Shown here in pieces: positions 6,224-8,716 of a stretch of 8,716 nt of DNA; positions within the stretch are counted from its first letter, which is position 1; each line of letters begins with the position of its first letter. Source of the stretch: an uncultured Methanomassiliicoccales archaeon (lineage in GTDB: Archaea > Thermoplasmatota > Thermoplasmata > Methanomassiliicoccales > Methanomethylophilaceae); contig CAKQHC010000066.1 of NCBI GenBank assembly GCA_934234005.1, positions 1 to 8,716 of the forward strand, written 5' to 3'. The notes beneath the pieces are model-generated. The model was not told where the DNA came from, searched no databases, and saw nothing but the letters and a program-made list of their open reading frames with translations. The position numbers and the translations under genes are program-made.

Positions 6224-6250
6224 ATTATCTATACGGTTATCTACTCATAT

Positions 6251-6263
6251 GTATAAAATATAA
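6251..6263 (-). promoter_or_regulatory. TATA region of the thioredoxin operon
   Basis: On the minus strand it reads TTATATTTTATAC. Depending on which 8-mer is used, transcription would begin about 6-11 nt before the thioredoxin ATG. There is no SD in that space. Confidence 0.5.
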
Positions 6264-6292
6264 TTTGTTTTATCACATTTGTCCAACCGATA

Positions 6293-6316
6293 CTTCCGAC
6301 CGTCAAAGGTCGGAAG
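6293..6316 (-). terminator. 9-bp perfect inverted repeat over the HD-gene stop codon
   Basis: CTTCCGACC (6293-6301) and GGTCGGAAG (6308-6316) are perfect inverted repeats around a 6-nt loop that contains the TGA stop of the HD-domain gene. It lies at the 3' end of a three-gene operon and just before the thioredoxin promoter. A 3' mRNA hairpin is likely. No T-run follows directly, so it is either a stabilising structure or part of a weak terminator with the later T-rich stretch. Confidence 0.5.
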
Positions 6317-6878
6317 GCAGATTGGTCAGGTAAGGGTATTCTCCGATTTCGTCGATTATCGTATCCAGGTCTTTCCCGTACAATTGCGACAATTCCCTGT
6401 GTAACAACTCAATTCTTTCGGCTCCGCGGTAAAGCCCCTTGGACGACAGCTTGTAAACACTGTATGTGTGGGGGACTACGCGATTGTCGCTTACCATATT
6501 GTCTGCATGCGCGACTATTTTCTCTTCCAACGTAGACGGCATGTAATCCTCGGCCGGAAGACCCAAATCCTTGACATCCTCATCGTCGAGCCCGGCCCCG
6601 GTATGCTTGCGTACGATATCCACCAATGGTTCTGGAAGACCCAAATCTCTCACAATGCATGAACCGTTATACGCATGCATGATGGAGTGGTCTACGGAAC
6701 GCCCTATGTCATGCAGCAATGCTCCCGCTACCGCAAGATCTCTGTCCGCATCCTTTATTCCGTCGCAAATTGCATCTGTTACGGCCCTGACCGTGCAACA
6801 GTGTATTACAACACGGGCCTTACACCCTGCTTCAACAAGGTATCTGATACAATCTGTATCACTCGGGACGCTCGACAA
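6303..6878 (-). CDS. HD-domain (HDIG) metal-dependent phosphohydrolase
   Basis: 191 residues. The HD-fold metal ligands are in place: H26 in VVIHCC, H56-D57 in LLHDIGRS, further histidines H64 and H68, H92 in VRKHTG, and D126 in VAHADNMVS. The pattern LLHDIGR...HA...G...L.P...I..HTGAG matches the archaeal HDIG family modelled as TIGR00295, whose substrate is not established; nucleotide or phosphoester hydrolysis is inferred. The start is TTG at 6878: a G-rich SD-like sequence (AGGGGG) lies about 8 nt upstream, and no in-frame ATG occurs until well past the conserved N-terminus. The gene overlaps the 3' end of trm56 by 20 nt and ends the operon; a perfect inverted repeat spans its stop. Confidence 0.85.
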   Translation of the reverse strand: MSSVPSDTDCIRYLVEAGCKARVVIHCCTVRAVTDAICDGIKDADRDLAVAGALLHDIGRSVDHSIMHAYNGSCIVRDLGLPEPLVDIVRKHTGAGLDDEDVKDLGLPAEDYMPSTLEEKIVAHADNMVSDNRVVPHTYSVYKLSSKGLYRGAERIELLHRELSQLYGKDLDTIIDEIGEYPYLTNLPSDL

Positions 6879-7377
6879 CCGTCTTCCCCCTTTCGTTGGG
6901 AACTACAGTTAACTTACCGTCACGGTCGGAATACAGGGCTTCCCCTCCGGTAAAACGGTCAAGGAATATAGCCAACGCGGCAATCTCAGAATGTGGCTGA
7001 TTGCCCACTGATATATTGAAATCAGCACGGTCATAAACCTCTCTGGGTACCTTCTCTGCTCCGACAACAACAAGAATGTCCTCATCGCGGGGAATCTGCG
7101 GAAGGGCTACGTCCACTCTCTGTCCATACATGGTCAGATGAACAACCTTTCCGGGCCAATCCTTGATTTTTCTGTGCCAATTAACACCTGTTTCAATGGT
7201 GTAGTCGCCACCGAATCTTCCTACGACACTGCGTATATTCTCTTCCAACACCGGGTCTTCGGTATCTACGAAGATACCTTTGCAACCCAATGCCCTCGAA
7301 GATAATGCCACATGCGTCGTAACGCGTTTGTCTCTGTCGGGACGGTGTCCAATCCTCATTATCCAGATTCCGGACAT
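6859..7377 (-). CDS. trm56: tRNA (cytidine(56)-2'-O)-methyltransferase aTrm56
   Basis: 172 residues. It opens with the family signature RIGHRPDRDKRVTTHVAL (8-25). SPOUT motif 2 is VVVGAEKVP (103-111) and motif 3 is NISVGNQPHSEIAALAIFLD (121-140), which build the knotted SAM site. aTrm56 methylates the 2'-OH of C56 in the T-loop, which contacts the D-loop in the tRNA elbow. It is confined to archaea and supports the archaeal assignment. The ATG at 7377 begins 5 nt after the preceding winged-helix gene; a second ATG (codon 7) would still keep the signature. It is the middle gene of a tight operon and overlaps the HD gene by 20 nt. Confidence 0.95.
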   Translation of the reverse strand: MSGIWIMRIGHRPDRDKRVTTHVALSSRALGCKGIFVDTEDPVLEENIRSVVGRFGGDYTIETGVNWHRKIKDWPGKVVHLTMYGQRVDVALPQIPRDEDILVVVGAEKVPREVYDRADFNISVGNQPHSEIAALAIFLDRFTGGEALYSDRDGKLTVVPNERGKTVVERPE

Positions 7378-7382
7378 AATGC

Positions 7383-7883
7383 TTACTCTTCATGGATGAG
7401 CTCTATTCTGTGTCCACGGTAATCCATCTTAACTGATCTGCGGACAAGGCTCTTAAGCATTGTCGATGTGAGTCCGAGTGCTTCGGCGACATCGCCAGAG
7501 AATCTTCCATCTTTTCCGACTTCGGCAAGGATTTTACCTTCGATTTCGGCATATTCCTGATCCCCCATCATGGCTGCGGTTAAGACGTCACTTATTTCGT
7601 AAACCGGCCATTGGGCATTGATGCTGAACGAGGTGTAGTATGTATGGTAGGATTTTTCCGGATACCCGCCGTTTTTGGAAAGCCAGCGTGTTTCAACTAA
7701 CTTCATTTTCTCAAAGAAAATGATGGCATCCTTTCCTTCGGGACCGAATTTCTGCTCGATTTCATCGACAGTCCTCCATTCCAAGGTCACCTCTTTAAGC
7801 ACGTCTCTTTTCACGGGCGTGTCAACGGATCTCAGCATAGGAACAAGTTCTGAAGGTTCGTTGATGACCTTTATTCTATTCAT
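7383..7883 (-). CDS. double winged-helix putative transcription regulator
   Basis: 166 residues. The first winged helix spans about 12-70: MLRSVDTPVKRDVLKEV, WRTVDEIEQKFG and DAIIFFEKMKLVETRW. A Tyr-rich linker follows (YHTYYTSFSINAQWPVYEIS). A second HTH spans about 111-162: AEIEGKILAEVG, RFSGDVAEALGLTSTMLKSLVRR, then a basic strand. It resembles archaeal ArsR-like predicted regulators (COG4738 type); targets are unknown. I prefer ATG at 7883 because a TATA box lies about 25 nt upstream, giving a leaderless mRNA. The in-frame ATG at 7895 would lie upstream of the expected transcript start. First gene of the operon with trm56 and the HD gene. It is not TFE-alpha: no zinc ribbon is present. 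Confidence 0.75.
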   Translation of the reverse strand: MNRIKVINEPSELVPMLRSVDTPVKRDVLKEVTLEWRTVDEIEQKFGPEGKDAIIFFEKMKLVETRWLSKNGGYPEKSYHTYYTSFSINAQWPVYEISDVLTAAMMGDQEYAEIEGKILAEVGKDGRFSGDVAEALGLTSTMLKSLVRRSVKMDYRGHRIELIHEE

Positions 7884-7902
7884 AAATAGGTTCATGCAAT
7901 TG

Positions 7903-7918
7903 TATGTATATAAATATA
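7903..7918 (-). promoter_or_regulatory. TATA region of the winged-helix/trm56/HD operon
   Basis: On the minus strand it reads TTATATTTATATACA. The TTTATATA core (7905-7912) is centred about 25 nt before the ATG at 7883, implying a leaderless transcript. Confidence 0.6.
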
Positions 7919-7993
7919 AGTTGAGACTCCTCTATATATACCGTTGTTTTCGCCAGACTTAAAATGCGGCCTTTTTTGAAAAAACATCTACAT

Positions 7994-8004
7994 AAGTTTA
8001 ATAA
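7994..8004 (+). promoter_or_regulatory. TATA-like box of the small Cys-rich gene
   Basis: AAGTTTAATAA, centred about 28 nt before the ATG at 8028. Only a weak AGG precedes that ATG, so leaderless expression is the likely mode. A second box, TATATATA (about 7933-7940), lies farther upstream. Confidence 0.45.
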
Positions 8005-8027
8005 CGCATTTAACATTAGGAACATTA

Positions 8028-8195
8028 ATGAAAACCGAAAAGCAGCCTGAACTCAGATGGCAATGCCTTAACTGCTACAGGACCTTCAAAGGTGAAGATG
8101 CCGAGCAGAAAGCACTGGACTGTTGCGGTTCGCTGGTCCAGGGCTGGTGGGCAAACTATGCCAAATGGGGCAAGCAAAAGTGGTACGGACGTTGA
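8028..8195 (+). CDS. small Cys/Trp-rich putative zinc-binding protein
   Basis: 55 residues: MKTEKQPELRWQCLNCYRTF, then KGEDAEQKALDCCGSLVQGW, then WANYAKWGKQKWYGR. Cysteines are C13-x2-C16 and C32-C33, which could form one zinc site. The C-terminus is rich in Trp, Tyr, Lys and Arg (five Trp in all), suggesting RNA or protein contact. Support for a real gene: a TATA-like box at leaderless distance, a clean TGA, and a GC-rich hairpin with a T-tract 8 nt after the stop, so it looks like a monocistronic unit. I do not recognise a named family. The charged tail and compact knuckle recall small archaeal zinc-ribbon proteins, but no function is assigned. Confidence 0.7.
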   Translation: MKTEKQPELRWQCLNCYRTFKGEDAEQKALDCCGSLVQGWWANYAKWGKQKWYGR

Positions 8196-8202
8196 TCCGA
8201 AT

Positions 8203-8225
8203 GGGCCCTCCGAGGCCCGCCTTTT
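8203..8225 (+). terminator. GC-rich hairpin terminator after the small Cys-rich gene
   Basis: GGGCC (8203-8207) pairs with GGCCC (8214-8218) around a 6-nt loop, followed by GCCTTTTAATT. It starts 8 nt after the stop codon and just before the promoter of the next gene. Confidence 0.65.
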
Positions 8226-8230
8226 AATTA

Positions 8231-8240
8231 TTCTTTAAAA
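8231..8240 (+). promoter_or_regulatory. TATA box of the small winged-helix gene
   Basis: TTCTTTAAAA. Transcription would start near 8261, which excludes the in-frame TTG at 8244 as a start and points to ATG at 8274 with a leader of about 13 nt and no SD. Confidence 0.5.
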
Positions 8241-8273
8241 CGATTGGGGTGTGGTAATACGGACACTAAATCC

Positions 8274-8558
8274 ATGCTGGCGATTAATGGCGAGTTTGAA
8301 CTTCTTGAACGCCATGTTATGATTGTCAAAGTAGTACGTGAGAATCAACCGATTGGCCTCATAAGATTGTCCGAAATAACCGGCATACCCAAACATAAAG
8401 TTCGTTATTCGCTTAAACTATTGGAACAGGACGGCATTATTATCCCGACACAAGGCGGAGCAACGGTATCCGACAGTTATGACGAATATATAGAATCACT
8501 AAAAAAATACATTGACGGACTTTACGAACGTATAGAAAAATTACGTTCTGTTTTTTGA
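8274..8558 (+). CDS. small winged-helix transcription regulator
   Basis: 94 residues. A winged HTH covers about 11-60: LERHVMIVKVVRENQPIGL, then IRLSEITGIPKHKVRYSLKL, then LEQDGIIIPTQ with the wing after it. A predicted helix (SYDEYIESLKKYIDGLYERI, 68-87) runs to the end and could be a coiled-coil dimerisation element. The motif NQPIGxIRLSExTGxPxHKVRYSLxxLEQ(D/E)G is familiar from a widespread class of short archaeal predicted regulators (COG3432-like, uncertain). The start is ATG at 8274, chosen from the TATA position. It stands alone between a terminator and the right-hand AAA-ATPase-like gene; no target can be inferred. Confidence 0.78.
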   Translation: MLAINGEFELLERHVMIVKVVRENQPIGLIRLSEITGIPKHKVRYSLKLLEQDGIIIPTQGGATVSDSYDEYIESLKKYIDGLYERIEKLRSVF

Positions 8559-8627
8559 ATAGGTTCATACTATCATATATATTTTATAAACAGAATGGCA
8601 CTTAGTCACTGACTGCATCCACTGAAT

Positions 8628-8638
8628 CTTTTTAAATA
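8628..8638 (+). promoter_or_regulatory. TATA box of the right AAA-ATPase-like gene
   Basis: CTTTTTAAATA, centred about 29 nt before the ATG at 8663. Transcription from it would start near 8659, almost on the ATG. Confidence 0.6.
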
Positions 8639-8662
8639 CAGAACAACAATAACTATTGCTTC

Positions 8663-8716
8663 ATGAATAAAGAAGCGGAGGAATTCAAATTGCTGATACC
8701 TCAGACGGGAATCGAA
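8663..8716 (+). CDS. AAA-ATPase-like (DUF1703-type) protein, first 18 codons only
   Basis: Only MNKEAEEFKLLIPQTGIE is inside the window. EFKL-x-x-PQTGI lines up with EFKLKMPQTGKI at the start of the left-edge gene, so this is almost certainly a paralog of the same family; the ATPase region itself is beyond the edge. Two starts are possible: ATG at 8663, nearly leaderless from the TATA box, and TTG at 8690, which has a perfect GGAGG (8677-8681) 8 nt upstream. Confidence 0.6.
   Translation, partial: MNKEAEEFKLLIPQTGIE

Noticed and set aside
7383..7883. Transcription factor TFE-alpha as identity for the gene before trm56
   Set aside because: It has two winged-helix-like segments but no zinc-ribbon cysteines and no TFE-like sequence pattern.
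8244..8273. TTG at 8244 as the start of the small winged-helix protein
   Set aside because: It lies only a few bases after the TATA box, upstream of the expected transcript start.
8461..8568. Short minus-strand ORF starting MNLF, antisense to the 3' end of the small winged-helix gene, with an AT-rich box upstream
   Set aside because: About 34 codons of unconvincing composition opposite a real gene.
7885..8594. Direct repeat AATAGGTTCAT at 7885-7895 and 8558-8568, each next to an AT-rich stretch
   Set aside because: An 11-base match is expected by chance in a window this size, and the flanking similarity is mostly AT richness.

Overview
The window is a piece of an archaeal chromosome. It encodes the archaeal large-subunit proteins uL1, uL10 (P0) and aL12 (P1-like), the archaea-specific tRNA methyltransferase aTrm56, TATA-box promoters placed for leaderless transcription, and archaeal-type winged-helix regulators. 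A methanogen of the Methanomassiliicoccales (Thermoplasmatota) is my best guess. The grounds are the style of the proteins, the AAA-ATPase-like/DUF1703 genes at both edges, and stop-codon use: of 14 complete genes, 11 end in TGA, 3 in TAA and none in TAG, as expected where UAG can be read as pyrrolysine. The assignment is inference; no methanogenesis or pyl gene lies in the window.

Layout. At 1-241 (minus) is the 5' part of an AAA-ATPase-like gene, followed by an AT-rich intergenic region. At 540-1295 (plus) is trmJ, a tRNA 2'-O-methyltransferase. Its end overlaps convergently by 36 bp with a minus-strand pair at 1260-2307: a ribbon-helix-helix (RHH) protein followed by a very divergent FtsZ/tubulin-superfamily protein. 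Just upstream of that pair, on the same strand, is the ribosomal stalk operon uL1-uL10-aL12 (4360 down to 2373). It has a strong TATA box and a 5' leader with a hairpin.

Next, reading from 6223 down to 4511, is a redox operon: thioredoxin, a thioredoxin-reductase-like flavoprotein that lacks the usual NADPH-site motifs, and an XRE-type regulator coupled to the reductase by an ATGA overlap. From 7883 down to 6303 is a second compact operon: a double winged-helix protein, aTrm56 and an HD-domain phosphohydrolase. It ends in a perfect 9-bp inverted repeat that spans the last stop codon.

At the right end (plus strand) are a 55-residue Cys/Trp-rich putative zinc protein, a GC-rich terminator, a small winged-helix regulator, and the first codons of a second AAA-ATPase-like gene paralogous to the one at the left edge.

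How it fits together: most of the window is housekeeping (ribosome stalk, tRNA methylation, thiol redox) interleaved with small regulators. The most unusual parts are the RHH plus degenerate FtsZ-like pair, the reductase without a recognisable NADPH site and its coupled regulator, and the structured uL1 leader. No RNA gene, CRISPR array, insertion sequence or integrase was found.
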